From Streptomyces alboniger (GTDB lineage: Bacteria; Actinomycetota; Actinomycetes; Streptomycetales; Streptomycetaceae), in assembly GCF_008704395.1 (NCBI RefSeq), contig NZ_CP023695.1:3224001-3288000 (forward strand): a DNA stretch of 64,000 nucleotides. The letters are read 5' to 3'. Position 1 is the stretch's first letter, and every line of letters starts with the position of its first letter. The notes under the pieces were generated by a model. That model saw only the letters and a program-made list of their open reading frames with translations, made no database searches and was not told where the DNA came from. Below, in pieces: positions 8,771 through 19,457 of the stretch. The translations under genes were made by a program, and so were the position numbers.

Positions 8771-9364
8771 TCAGTCGTTCCGGGTGCGCAGCCCGCTCAG
8801 GAGCCGGTCCAGCGCCCGCTCCGCCCCGCCCGGCGCCCCCGGATCCTCGGACCGGGCCAGCCACAGCGCCGCCTCGTTCATCGCCCCCGACAGGAGCCGC
8901 GCCAGCGGTTCGACCGGCTGGTCCTCGATGACCCCGGCCCGCACGAGGGCGTCGAGCGCCTCGGTGAGATGCCGGGCGGAGGAGTCCTCGTCCATGGCCC
9001 GCCACTCGTCCCACCCGAGCACGGCCGGGGCGTCTGTCAGCACGACGCGGCGCACCACCGGATCGCGCCCGGCGGCGAGGAAGGCCCGGCAGCCGGCCCG
9101 CAGCTGCTCCCAGGGGTCCACGTACCGCCCGGCGGCCTCGGCCACCCTCTCGCCCAGCTCTCGCTGCACCTCGGCGACGACGGCCCGGAAGAGCCCCGCC
9201 TTGCTCTCGAAGTGGTGGTAGGCCGCCCCCTTGGTCACCCCGGCAGCCTGCGCCACCTCGGCGAGAACGACATCGTGATAACCGTCGACGGCGAATCTCC
9301 GACGCCCCTCGGCGAGCAGCGCCCGCCGGGTCGCCGCCCGCTGCTCGGCCCGCATGCCAGCCAT
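8771..9364 (-). CDS. TetR-family repressor of the adjacent VOC gene
   Basis: 197 aa. N-terminal TetR helix-turn-helix: [42 protein letters not shown]. The C-terminal ligand domain resembles the TetR_C group with conserved [17 protein letters not shown]. Start ATG 9364 has AAGGAAGGG upstream; an internal ATG at 9355 is also possible. It is divergent from the VOC gene at 9468, and the 103-base gap holds two palindromes that read as its operators, implying autorepression and control of the neighbour. Ligand unknown. Confidence 0.9.
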   Translation of the reverse strand: MAGMRAEQRAATRRALLAEGRRRFAVDGYHDVVLAEVAQAAGVTKGAAYHHFESKAGLFRAVVAEVQRELGERVAEAAGRYVDPWEQLRAGCRAFLAAGRDPVVRRVVLTDAPAVLGWDEWRAMDEDSSARHLTEALDALVRAGVIEDQPVEPLARLLSGAMNEAALWLARSEDPGAPGGAERALDRLLSGLRTRND

Positions 9365-9386
9365 GCCCGACCCGCCCTTCCTTTTC

Positions 9387-9402
9387 GCATACCCCAGGTA
9401 TG
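9387..9402. promoter_or_regulatory. TetR operator O1
   Basis: GCATACCCCAGGTATG: arms CATAC (9388-9392) and GTATG (9398-9402). It lies 22 bases upstream of the tetR start and shares its half-site with O2. Confidence 0.78.
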
Positions 9403-9414
9403 TTACCGTCCCCT

Positions 9415-9439
9415 CCTCGCATACCCGGGGTATGCGAGG
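9415..9439. promoter_or_regulatory. TetR operator O2
   Basis: 25-bp perfect palindrome: arm CCTCGCATAC (9415-9424), centre CCGGG, arm GTATGCGAGG (9430-9439). It is 28 bases upstream of the VOC start codon. The repeated CATAC-N5-GTATG core supports a shared repressor for both directions. Confidence 0.82.
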
Positions 9440-9467
9440 AGGCCCGCACAGGCAGAGGGAGACAGCC

Positions 9468-9890
9468 ATGACGGTCAAGCTCGGCAGCTTCTACCCGGTG
9501 ATCGCCACCAGCGATGTCGCCGCGGCACGCCACTTCTACACCCGCCACTTCGGCTTCGAGGTGACCTTCGAGGCCGACTGGTACGTGAGCCTCCACCGCC
9601 CGGACGCCCCGCAGTACGAGCTGGCCCTGCTCGACCACACCCACCCGACCCTCCCCGAGGGCCACCGCACCCCGCTCAGGGGCGGCCTCCTGCTCAACTT
9701 CGAGGTCGACGACGCCGACGCGGAACACCACAGACTGGTGGGCGAGGCGGGCCTGCCCGAACTCCTCTCCCTGCGCACGGAGGAGTTCGGCCAGCGCCAC
9801 TTCATCGTCGCGGCACCGGACGACGTCATGATCGACGTCATCACGGTCGTGCCGGCGACCGGGGAGTACGCGGGGCAGTACGTCCAGTAG
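9468..9890 (+). CDS. VOC (glyoxalase/bleomycin-resistance fold) protein
   Basis: 140 aa cytoplasmic protein with the paired beta-alpha-beta-beta-beta pattern of the vicinal-oxygen-chelate family: [35 protein letters not shown], then [18 protein letters not shown] and a C-terminal [11 protein letters not shown]. Starts at ATG 9468 with GAGGGAGA upstream. Divergent from tetR with its operators between, so probably induced by a small toxic ligand sensed by that regulator. Enzyme activity cannot be assigned from sequence. Confidence 0.85.
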   Translation: MTVKLGSFYPVIATSDVAAARHFYTRHFGFEVTFEADWYVSLHRPDAPQYELALLDHTHPTLPEGHRTPLRGGLLLNFEVDDADAEHHRLVGEAGLPELLSLRTEEFGQRHFIVAAPDDVMIDVITVVPATGEYAGQYVQ

Positions 9891-9897
9891 ACGCCGC

Positions 9898-10869
9898 TCA
9901 GTCCAGCAGCCGCTCGTCGTCGATCTCCCGCGCCACCTGGTACGCAATGCCGTCAAGGATGTCGTGCTCGCTCACGACCACCTCCTCCGCGCCGATCCTG
10001 TCCATGATCGCCAGCAGCACCAGGGCGCCCGACGCGATCACGTCGACGCGGCCCGGGTGCATTGCCGGGATCCCGGCGCGCTCGGCGTGCGTCGCGGTCA
10101 TCAGGCGCTCGGTGATGGCGGCGACCTGGTCGTACGCGAGGCGGGAGTGGTGGATCGCGGCGCTGTCGTAGGTCTCCAGGCCGAGCGCGATCGCGGCCAG
10201 CGTGGTGACCGAGCCCGCGAGGCCCACCAGGGTGCGCGCCTCCTTCAGCGGGACCGTGTCCTCGGCGAGGTCGAGCGCCGCCTCGATGTCCGCGCGGACC
10301 GCGGCGAACTGCTCCCGTGTCGGGGGGTCCGCGACGACCCCGTCGCGTACGAGATGACGCTCGGTCATCCGGACGCAGCCGACGTCCACCGAGCGGGCCG
10401 CCCGCACCTTCTCCGCGCCGACCACGAACTCCGTGGAGCCGCCGCCGATGTCCACGACCAGATACGGCTTGGCGAGGTCGTCGCGGCCCGTCAGCTCCTT
10501 GGTCGCGCCGGTGAAGGAGAACTCCGCCTCCTGCGCGCCGGTGATGACCTCCGGCTCGACGCCCAGGATGTCCAGGACGCCCCGCACGAACTCGTCGCGG
10601 TTCTCCGCGTCGCGGGACGCGGAGGTGGCGACGAAGCGGACACGCTCGGCGCCGTGCGCCTTGATCGCCTCGGCGTACTCGCGGCAGGCCGCGAAGGTGC
10701 GTTCGAGGGCCTCGGGGGCCAGCCGCCCCGTCCTGTCGACGCCCTGGCCGAGGCGGACGATCGTCATCCGTCGGTCCAGGTCGTCGAGTGCGCCCGTGAC
10801 CGGGTCGGTGTCCGCGACCAGGAGGCGGATCGAGTTCGTGCCGCAGTCGACGGCGGCGACACGGGTCAC
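9898..10869 (-). CDS. ppx: Exopolyphosphatase, Ppx/GppA family
   Basis: 323 aa phosphatase of the actin/Hsp70-like ATPase fold that hydrolyses polyphosphate or pppGpp. N-terminal phosphate loop VDCGTNSIRLLVAD and the second motif VDIGGGSTEFV are present, plus GSVTTLAAIALGLE. The GTG at 10869 is chosen because it overlaps the DUF501 stop (GTGA, 10866-10869), which couples translation. Convergent with the VOC gene, 7 bases apart. Short Ppx forms of about 310 aa are usual in actinobacteria. Confidence 0.92.
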   Translation of the reverse strand: MTRVAAVDCGTNSIRLLVADTDPVTGALDDLDRRMTIVRLGQGVDRTGRLAPEALERTFAACREYAEAIKAHGAERVRFVATSASRDAENRDEFVRGVLDILGVEPEVITGAQEAEFSFTGATKELTGRDDLAKPYLVVDIGGGSTEFVVGAEKVRAARSVDVGCVRMTERHLVRDGVVADPPTREQFAAVRADIEAALDLAEDTVPLKEARTLVGLAGSVTTLAAIALGLETYDSAAIHHSRLAYDQVAAITERLMTATHAERAGIPAMHPGRVDVIASGALVLLAIMDRIGAEEVVVSEHDILDGIAYQVAREIDDERLLD

Positions 10870-11399
10870 GCGTCGTCCTCGGGCGCGCACGGGGTGACAC
10901 AGGGGCCCTTCGCCCACCACTCGGGCAGCATCGCGATCGCCTCGTCGCCGAGCGGGTTCACCCCGGGGCCCGCGGCCAGGGAGTGGCCGACCAGGACGTG
11001 CAGGCACTTCACGCGGTCCGGCATACCGCCCGCGCTCGGGAAGCCCTCCAGGACCTCGATGGCGTCGCGGCGCGCGATGTAGTCCTCGTGGGCCGCGCGG
11101 TAGGCGGCGGCCAGCTCGGGGTCGGTCGTAAGCCGCTCCGACATCTCCTTCATGACGCCGTTGGCCTCAAGGGTGCCGATCGCGGACGCGGCCCGCGGGC
11201 ACGTCAGGTAGTACGTGGTCGGGAACGGCGTCCCGTCCGGGAGGCGCGGCGCCGTCTCGACGACGTCCGGCTGTCCGCAGGGGCAGCGGTGCGCGATGGC
11301 CCGCAGCCCGCGCGGCGGACGGCCGAGCTGCTGCTTGAAGGCCTCGACGTCGGCGTCGGTGGGCTCGGTGCGCGGGGTGGTCGGCGGGGGCGTTTCCAT
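10866..11399 (-). CDS. DUF501 family protein
   Basis: 177 aa conserved actinobacterial protein of unknown function. Cysteine-bearing segment IAHRCPCGQPDVVETAPRL suggests metal binding, followed by PTTYYLTCPR and the conserved EGFPSAGGMPDRVKCLHVLVGH. It sits between ftsB-like and ppx in a probable operon, an arrangement kept in many actinobacteria. ATG at 11399 has GGAAAG upstream; its end overlaps ppx by 4 bases. No function is claimed. Confidence 0.88.
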   Translation of the reverse strand: METPPPTTPRTEPTDADVEAFKQQLGRPPRGLRAIAHRCPCGQPDVVETAPRLPDGTPFPTTYYLTCPRAASAIGTLEANGVMKEMSERLTTDPELAAAYRAAHEDYIARRDAIEVLEGFPSAGGMPDRVKCLHVLVGHSLAAGPGVNPLGDEAIAMLPEWWAKGPCVTPCAPEDDA

Positions 11400-11443
11400 G
11401 CCTGTCTTTCCATCAGTGGTCGATCGACGAGGCGATCGACGGG

Positions 11444-11923
11444 TCAGTCGTCCGAGCGGTCGGCCTTGTCGACGCCGTCCCAGACGTTCGAGTACCAGGG
11501 GCGCGAGGCCGCCCCCTGATCCGCGCGCCGGCTCTTCGCCGCCGCGGGGTCGATCACGGTGAAGCCGGTCTCGCCCGGCATCACGTAGTGCAGCCGGTCC
11601 CGGATGCGCTGCTCCGCGTACGCGTCGTCCTGCCAGCGGGCCTTCTCGTCGCGGAGCTTCTCGACGTCCGCCCGGTGCTCGGCCTTCTGCCGGCGCAGGT
11701 CGTCGATCTCGGCGCGCTGGGAGACGTACTGCCTCATCGGGTACGCGAGCGCGACGACCAGGGAGCAGATGACGAGCGCGAGCAGGGCCGCGCGGCCGGT
11801 GAGCCGGGAGCGGCGCGCCTGGCGCTTGGTCTGGGATCGGTAGACGCGCTCGGCGGTCTGTTCGCCGAGCAGCCGCAGACGGGTAGCCGTGGAGAACCGG
11901 TCCTTGGTCCCGGCCTTGGCCAT
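11444..11923 (-). CDS. FtsB/DivIC-like septum formation initiator
   Basis: 159 aa bitopic membrane protein of the divisome. A basic cytoplasmic N terminus (residues 1-43, rich in Arg/Lys) is followed by one transmembrane helix (about 44-62, ALLALVICSLVVALAYP), a coiled coil (about 65-100, RAEIDDLRRQKAEHRADVEKL) and the short C-terminal domain RDRLHYVMPGETGFTVIDP typical of DivIC/FtsB. GGAGG lies just upstream of ATG 11923. In Streptomyces such proteins act in sporulation septation. Operon head for DUF501 and ppx, 44 bases before the next gene. Confidence 0.9.
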   Translation of the reverse strand: MAKAGTKDRFSTATRLRLLGEQTAERVYRSQTKRQARRSRLTGRAALLALVICSLVVALAYPMRQYVSQRAEIDDLRRQKAEHRADVEKLRDEKARWQDDAYAEQRIRDRLHYVMPGETGFTVIDPAAAKSRRADQGAASRPWYSNVWDGVDKADRSDD

Positions 11924-11965
11924 GGTTCCGCCTCCCCAGAGCAGCGCGGCGCGTAAACGTACGTA

Positions 11966-12004
11966 CGTCCCCGCACACGGTACGGGACCGGGTGCGGGGA
12001 CGTA
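11966..12004 (-). terminator. Terminator downstream of eno
   Basis: Perfect 12-base inverted repeat ACGTCCCCGCAC (11966-11977) with GTGCGGGGACGT (11993-12004), 45 bases past the enolase stop. The self-complementary CGTACGTACG (11959-11968) abuts it. Confidence 0.8.
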
Positions 12005-12048
12005 GGTAACTACGTGGCTGCGCGAGCGTGCTCAGCCCGTGGCGCGGC

Positions 12049-13500
<1,452 letters not shown>

Positions 13501-13582
13501 TCACCGGTAGCCAGGTCTGCTCGCTGTCGGCGAACAGCGGGCGGACAGCAGTCGGACGGCGGGGGGGCAGCGGCCGACATGG

Positions 13583-13625
13583 CCCCGCCCCGGTGCGTAC
13601 GGGGGATACGCGCACCGGGGCGGGG
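13583..13625 (-). terminator. Second hairpin downstream of rpfA
   Basis: Inverted repeat CCCCGCCCCGGTGCGTA (13583-13599) with TACGCGCACCGGGGCGGGG (13607-13625), separated by 7 bases. Acts behind the first hairpin as a backup terminator. Confidence 0.75.
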
Positions 13626-13644
13626 AGCCCGTGGGGACGGGGAA

Positions 13645-13674
13645 GCGGCCGTGCGTCCGCCGAGGCACGGCCGC
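13645..13674 (-). terminator. First hairpin downstream of rpfA
   Basis: Perfect inverted repeat GCGGCCGTGC (13645-13654) with GCACGGCCGC (13665-13674), 9 bases after the rpfA stop codon. Confidence 0.8.
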
Positions 13675-13682
13675 GGGAGGGG

Positions 13683-14598
<916 letters not shown>

Positions 14599-14793
14599 AC
14601 GACTGTTCCCGTCCGGCCGTTGGCAGGATTCGGCGTACCGACCGGCGGGGCCCACCAATGGCGAGCGGTGACGACCGTAGTCACGCGATCGCCGGAATTT
14701 CAAAGACGATCAGGGCTTCTGAGACCCATCTCTCACTCGCGCCAATGCGGACATTCAGCGCGAAGTACCCCCCGGACGGTTCGTCAACTACCC

Positions 14794-15876
14794 CTACTTT
14801 TCGCCCAAATCGAGGCTCTGACCGGGGAGGATGAGGTCCGGGTCGTCGCCGACGGTCTTCTTGTTCTCGGCATAGAGGCCGTGCCAACCGCCCTTGACGT
14901 CGAGGTCGTCGGCGATGACCGAGAGGTTGTCCCCGGAGCGGACCGTGTACGTCCCGTCGGCGACCTTCTCCGTGCGTTCGGCGCCGCGCGAGGCGTGCCG
15001 TCCCGGACGGTCGCCGCCGCTCTCGCTGCCCGCGGCGGGGCCCTCGGCCGCGCGGTCGCCGCGGTGGCGGCCGGGGGCGGAGTCGTCGGAGGGGGCGGCC
15101 GGGTCACCGGAGTCCGAGCCCGAGGCATCCGAGGCGTCGGAGGAAGTGCCGTCCTTGCGGCCGGACTTGCCGGAGTCGCCCGCCTTGCCCTTGTCGTCCT
15201 TGTCGCCCGACTCGTCGTGATTCTTGTCTCGTGAGGCGTCGTCGGAGCCGGGCGTGGCGCTCGCGTCGTCGGCGGAGCCCGGGGCGCCTGACGCGTCGTC
15301 GGACGGGTCGGCGGAGTCGGAGGACTTCTCGTCCGACGCGCCGCCCTTCTCGCCCGTCCCCTTGTCCGCCTTCTTGTCGGCCTTCTCGTCGGCCTTCTCG
15401 TCCGTCCCCTTATCCGGGTTGTCCGGGGCCTTTCCGGAATCGGCCGAGTCGGTGGACTCCGGCAGGACCGGGTCGCCCGGGTCCACGTCGGCCTCGGCGC
15501 CGCCGTCGGTGAGTCCGGCGATCGGGGCGCAACTCGGCCAGGCCTTGGGGCCCTGGGCGTCGAGGACCTTCTCGGCCACGGCGATCTGCTGGGACTTGGA
15601 GGCCTGGTCCGCGCTCGGCGCGTAGTCGAGGCCGCCGTACTGCTCCCACGTCTCCTGGGAGAGCTGGAGTCCTCCGTAGTAACCGTTCCCCGGGTTGGCG
15701 CTCCACGCGCCGCCGCTCTCGCACTGGGCGAGCTTGTCCCACGTCACCGTCTCGGCGGCGCTCGCGCCGGTGGCTCCGAGGAGCGGGATGGCGATGGCGG
15801 ATCCGGTGACTCCTGCCGCGACGATCAGGGCCGGGGCCTGGCGGGGGCGTCGGTGACGACCATTGCCGGAGAGCAT
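14794..15876 (-). CDS. Second Rpf-domain protein with long acidic linker and LysM
   Basis: 360 aa secreted muralytic enzyme paralogous to RpfA. Signal peptide to about residue 40 (ATGASA), Rpf domain 41-115 with catalytic Glu53 in QCESGGAW, then a highly biased Asp/Ser/Lys/Gly linker of about 190 residues (about 115-305) and a C-terminal LysM (about 310-358, YTVRSGDNLSVIADDLDV). ATG 15876 is preceded by GAAAGG at 8 bases; a GTG at 15891 is an alternative. Lies 385 bases upstream of rpfA in the same direction but rpfA has its own leader. In S. coelicolor this position is held by a second rpf gene (rpfC by my recall). Confidence 0.9.
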   Translation of the reverse strand: MLSGNGRHRRPRQAPALIVAAGVTGSAIAIPLLGATGASAAETVTWDKLAQCESGGAWSANPGNGYYGGLQLSQETWEQYGGLDYAPSADQASKSQQIAVAEKVLDAQGPKAWPSCAPIAGLTDGGAEADVDPGDPVLPESTDSADSGKAPDNPDKGTDEKADEKADKKADKGTGEKGGASDEKSSDSADPSDDASGAPGSADDASATPGSDDASRDKNHDESGDKDDKGKAGDSGKSGRKDGTSSDASDASGSDSGDPAAPSDDSAPGRHRGDRAAEGPAAGSESGGDRPGRHASRGAERTEKVADGTYTVRSGDNLSVIADDLDVKGGWHGLYAENKKTVGDDPDLILPGQSLDLGEK

Positions 15877-16016
15877 GCGGTTGCCTTTCACGAGACTATT
15901 GCGGCGACTTGGGCACCGGGTGCCCGAGTCGACGTGAACGTAGCCGCAGTCGAACACTTGTCACAAGTCGATGCAGCGGAGATCACGTGAACATCACATT
16001 TGTGACGGCCCGTCAG

Positions 16017-17327
16017 CTACAGCTCGAACGGCGGTCGATTCTGTGCGGTTGTGAACTCCACCGGCAGGGTGCGCAGTCCGCGCATGATCAGCCCGCCACG
16101 CCACCGCAAATCGGCGGGATCCGAGGCGAGTCGCAGATCGGGAAGGCGCCGCAGGAGGGTGGCGAGGGCGGCCTGGGCCTCCAGGCGGGCGAGCGGGGCG
16201 CCGAGGCAGTAGTGGATGCCGTGCCCGTATCCGAGGTGCTGGTTGTCGGTGCGGGAGAGGTCCAGGGTGTCGGGCCGCTCGAAGCGTTCGGGGTCGCGGT
16301 CGGCGGCGGCGAGCACGACGAGTACGGGGTCGCCGGCCGCGATGCGCTGCCCGCCGACGGTCAGCGCCTCGGTGGCGAACCGCCAGGTGGCCAACTCCAC
16401 GGGCCCGTCGAAGCGGAGCAGTTCCTCCACGCCCGTCTCCAGCAGGCCCATGTCGCCCTCCGCCAGCGCCTTTTGCAGACGCGCGCGTTGCTCGGGGTGG
16501 GTGAGCAGGGCGTACATGCCGTTGCCGATGAGGTTGACGGTTGTCTCGAAGCCGGCGAAGAGAAGGATGAAGGCCATGGCGGCGGCCTCGTTCTCCGTGA
16601 GGTGCTCGCCGCGGTCGGAGGCGCGGATGAGACCGGAGATGAGGTCGTCGCCGGGGGCCAGGCGCTTGCGGTGGATCAGATCGGCCAGATAGCCGCGCAT
16701 CTTCTTCACCGACCGCGCGACCCCGCCCCGGGGTCCGCCCCCGTGGCGGATCATCATGCCGGCCCAGTCGCGGAAGTCGTCCTGGTCCTCGCGGGGGACG
16801 CCGAGCAGGTCGCAGATGGCGTAGATGGGGAGCGGGAAGGCGAACTCGTGGATGAGGTCGGCCTCGCCCCGCCCGGCGAAGTCGTCGATCAGGCCGTCCG
16901 TCAGCTCCTGTACGCGCGGTGCGAACTCGGCGACGCGGCGCGGGGTGAACGCCTTCGACACGAGGCGGCGCAGGCGGGTGTGGTCCGGCGGGTCGATGTT
17001 GAGCAGATGCGTCATCAGCTCGGCCTTGCGCTCGCCGGGGATGCCGGTCTTGCCCTTGGCGTGCGCGGACTCGTCGTGGTGCGCGGGGTTCTTGCTGAGC
17101 CGCTGGTCGGCGAGCGCTTGCCGGGCGTCCGCGTACCGGGTGACCAGCCAGGCCTCGATGCCGCTGGGCAGCGTGGTCCTGTGCACCGGGGAGTTCTCCC
17201 GCAGCCAGGCGTAGGCGGGGTAGGGGTCGGTGGCGAACTCCCAGGTGAAGAGCTCTGGCCCCTGGGCCTTGGGCGGTGTCTGCTGGGGGCACCCGGCGGG
17301 GGGCTGGTCGGGCTGCTGGTCGGGCAT
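16017..17327 (-). CDS. Cytochrome P450, CYP107-like
   Basis: 436 aa haem monooxygenase. The I-helix oxygen-binding motif FAGFETT, the K-helix ExxR (EELLRF), and the haem-ligand loop GYGHGIHYCLGAPLARLE with Cys374 are all present. ATG 17327 is chosen from the usual N terminus; no strong ribosome site is seen. The frame runs on upstream, but that part is the antisense of mazG. By position it corresponds to the S. coelicolor CYP107U1 gene, reported (recall) to affect sporulation and antibiotic production. Redox partners are not encoded nearby; substrate unknown. Confidence 0.92.
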   Translation of the reverse strand: MPDQQPDQPPAGCPQQTPPKAQGPELFTWEFATDPYPAYAWLRENSPVHRTTLPSGIEAWLVTRYADARQALADQRLSKNPAHHDESAHAKGKTGIPGERKAELMTHLLNIDPPDHTRLRRLVSKAFTPRRVAEFAPRVQELTDGLIDDFAGRGEADLIHEFAFPLPIYAICDLLGVPREDQDDFRDWAGMMIRHGGGPRGGVARSVKKMRGYLADLIHRKRLAPGDDLISGLIRASDRGEHLTENEAAAMAFILLFAGFETTVNLIGNGMYALLTHPEQRARLQKALAEGDMGLLETGVEELLRFDGPVELATWRFATEALTVGGQRIAAGDPVLVVLAAADRDPERFERPDTLDLSRTDNQHLGYGHGIHYCLGAPLARLEAQAALATLLRRLPDLRLASDPADLRWRGGLIMRGLRTLPVEFTTAQNRPPFEL

Positions 17328-17499
17328 GGGACGACGGTACTGGCCGGGGGCCTTGGGTGGGGTGGGGGGCTTCGGTGGGTGGGCGGTGGGTGGCGGGTTT
17401 CGTGTGGTCCCTCGCGGTTCCTCGCCGGGGGCGGTCTGAGCGGGCCTCGCCTGCGGCGGGGCTGGGCGGGGCTTGCCGCCCTCCCTCGCCGTGGACGGG

Positions 17500-17555
17500 T
17501 GCGGGTCTATTTGTGGTTGCTCGCGCCGTTCCCCGCGCCCCTGCGGCGCGCTTCG
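17500..17555 (-). repeat. Dispersed Streptomyces 3' repeat, copy b (overlaps mazG end)
   Basis: Minus-strand relative of the GGGAACTGCGCGACCAGCCC element: GGGGCGCGGGGAACGGCGCG followed by AGCAACCACAAATAG. It encodes the last residues of MazG (GAGNGASNHK) and supplies its stop codon. Confidence 0.6.
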
Positions 17556-18544
17556 CGGCCCTCCGCTGTGCGCACCGCGTCTCGGTAGGCCCGTGCCGCT
17601 GCTCGTAGGGAGGCTTCCGGGTCGATGCCCTCGGCTTCTGCTCGGAGTGCCAGTGCGAGGAGTTCGTAGCCCACGCCCTCGCCCTTCGGGAGCTGGACGT
17701 CCAGGCCCGCCGTCCGGACGCGTGAGGCGAGCTTCGCGGTGAGGGCCAGGGACGGCTGGCCCAGCGGGATGCCCTCCGTGAGCGAGGTGCGCCGCTTCTC
17801 CTCCGCCTTGGTCCGCAGCCAGTGCGCCTTCACTTCCTCGGGAGTGTCCGCCGAGTCGTCGCCGAACACGTGCGGATGGCGGTGGATGAGCTTGTCCACG
17901 ATGCCGCCCGCCACGTCGTCCACGGAGAAGGGCGCCTCGGGGTCCTCCTGGGCGATGCGGGCGTGGAAGACGACCTGGAGCAGCACGTCGCCGAGTTCCT
18001 CGCGCAGTTCCTCGCGGTCGCCGGTCTCGATCGCCTCGACCAGTTCGTACGCCTCCTCGATCCCGTACTTCGCCAGGCCCTTGTGCGTCTGCTGCGAGGA
18101 CCAGGGGCACTCCTCGCGGATCTGGTCCATGACCTGGACGAGGTCCAGCAGGCGGGCGCCCGGCAGGTCGTAGGAGGCGGGGAGCAGTTCCAGGTCCGGC
18201 ATCGCGACCCGGCCCGAGCCCGCGAGGCTGGCCAGGCCGTCGGTGAGGGGGCGGTCCCCCTCGGCGCCGGCGACGACGAGGACCGTGCGCCCGCCCGCGC
18301 AGGCGTCCACCAGTTCCTCGGCGGTGGGCGACGCGTGCGTCACGGCCACGCCGGCCTCGCGCAGATACGGCAGCTGGGGGTGGTCGGCGTCGCCGCACAG
18401 CACCTCGTCGGCGTCGCGCAGGGCCTGCCAGGCGGGCCAGGACAGGAGGCCGGGCGCCACGCGGTGGCTGGTGGTCAGCAGGATGACTCGGCCGACGGCC
18501 GCTGCGGCGGTGGCGGCCGTGGTGGTGGCGGTGGTGTCGTTCAC
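17507..18544 (-). CDS. mazG: MazG nucleoside triphosphate pyrophosphohydrolase
   Basis: 345 aa. The C-terminal half is a MazG domain (about 138-235) with metal-binding EEAYELVEAIE and REELREELGDVLLQVVFHA motifs and the preceding ECPWSSQQTH. The N-terminal 110 residues (LSWPAWQALRDADEVLCGD) resemble the tetrapyrrole-methylase-like domain often fused to MazG. The enzyme removes non-canonical or excess NTPs and may lower (p)ppGpp. GTG at 18544 is chosen because upstream residues are unrelated. The last residues are encoded by a dispersed repeat. It follows the SurA-like gene by 59 bases. Confidence 0.92.
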   Translation of the reverse strand: MNDTTATTTAATAAAAVGRVILLTTSHRVAPGLLSWPAWQALRDADEVLCGDADHPQLPYLREAGVAVTHASPTAEELVDACAGGRTVLVVAGAEGDRPLTDGLASLAGSGRVAMPDLELLPASYDLPGARLLDLVQVMDQIREECPWSSQQTHKGLAKYGIEEAYELVEAIETGDREELREELGDVLLQVVFHARIAQEDPEAPFSVDDVAGGIVDKLIHRHPHVFGDDSADTPEEVKAHWLRTKAEEKRRTSLTEGIPLGQPSLALTAKLASRVRTAGLDVQLPKGEGVGYELLALALRAEAEGIDPEASLRAAARAYRDAVRTAEGREARRRGAGNGASNHK

Positions 18545-18603
18545 CTGACGAACGTAACCCAGCCCCCCGAGGGGAATTGTTCCCGGCTCCCGCCCGGCGG
18601 CCC

Positions 18604-19272
18604 CTATGCCTGGCGGTCCCCGGCGGCCGCCCCGGACTCCGTCACCTGGCGCACCCACGGCGTCTTCGCGTCCGCGCGCTTGTTCTTGTCGACGTCCCAG
18701 GTGCCGTAGCGCGGGTTCAGGTCGATGTCGAGCTTCTTGGACGCGGCCGTCAGGGCCTTCCAGAAGAGCGCCTGGCCCTGCGGCGAGTTCATGTCCGCGT
18801 CCAGCTTCTTCGCGAGCTTCTGCGCCTCCACCTCCGTACGGAGGCTGTCGTCGAGGCGGGCCGGGGCGACGCTGTACTGCTGGAGCCAGGCCTCCTCCAG
18901 TGCCTTCCTGCCGCCCGCCTGCTGTTCCAGGCCCGCCCGCATGGTCTGGACGTCGCGGCGCGTGACGCTCACCCCGGCGTCGGCGGCCGCGCGGTGCAGC
19001 ACCTCGTCGAGGACCATCGTGTGCAGCGTGGCGCGGGTGAGGCCGCCGGACTTGGAGATGGCCTGCGCGTACTGGGCGTCGTCGGGGATGGCGGCCCGCT
19101 GCGCGTCGCGCACCTCGTTCACCCGGCCCTCCAGCTGCGCGACCGTGATGCGGTCGCCGCCGATGACGGCCGCGGCGCCGGGGTGCGCCTCGCTGCCGCA
19201 GGCGGTGAGGAGGGGGGCCGCGGCGAGCGCGGCGGTGGAGAGGATGAGCGCTGTGCGACGACGGCGGTGCAA
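18604..19272 (-). CDS. SurA_N-type lipoprotein, putative extracytoplasmic chaperone
   Basis: 222 aa. The start is TTG at 19272: GGGAGG lies 6 bases before it and it gives a clean lipoprotein signal peptide (MHRRRRTALILSTAALAAAPLLTAC) with lipobox LLTAC and Cys25. The mature part resembles the SurA N-terminal domain (VIGGDRITVAQLEGRVNEVRD), as in other actinobacterial SurA-like lipoproteins; no PPIase domain is visible. Probably anchored on the outer face of the membrane and involved in folding of exported proteins. Next to mazG in the same direction, as in S. coelicolor. Confidence 0.85.
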   Translation of the reverse strand: MHRRRRTALILSTAALAAAPLLTACGSEAHPGAAAVIGGDRITVAQLEGRVNEVRDAQRAAIPDDAQYAQAISKSGGLTRATLHTMVLDEVLHRAAADAGVSVTRRDVQTMRAGLEQQAGGRKALEEAWLQQYSVAPARLDDSLRTEVEAQKLAKKLDADMNSPQGQALFWKALTAASKKLDIDLNPRYGTWDVDKNKRADAKTPWVRQVTESGAAAGDRQA

Positions 19273-19457
19273 GTGAGCCTCCCGAGGAGATTGTGCGGCG
19301 GTGCACAAAGTCTTGCGGTGATCGATGGTAGGCAGTGGCCGTCTTCTCGGCCAGCTATTCGACCAACGATTCGGCGGGAGTTGGGGCACCCAGGGTCACC
19401 CGGCCCGCCCAGGGGCCGACCGCTCCCGCTGTCAGCGGCCCGCTCCCACTCCCGCTG

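Noticed and set aside
5703..9221. 1172-codon plus-strand open frame over cfa and ndh
   Set aside because: Spans two unrelated genes and a terminator; repetitive composition and no motifs.
14668..14684. GTGAC-N7-GTCAC inverted repeat upstream of rpfA
   Set aside because: Looks like a Crp-type palindrome but the spacing between half-sites is 3 bases too long; left unassigned.
15960..16016. Possible Crp site (TCACATTTGTGA and similar) near the second rpf gene
   Set aside because: Arms and spacing do not fit GTGA-N6-TCAC; too weak to annotate, and it lies in a short gap upstream of one rpf gene and downstream of the P450 gene.
17328..18398. P450 reading frame extended upstream over mazG
   Set aside because: The extra 357 residues are Arg/Pro-rich antisense frame of mazG; the P450 proper begins at 17327.
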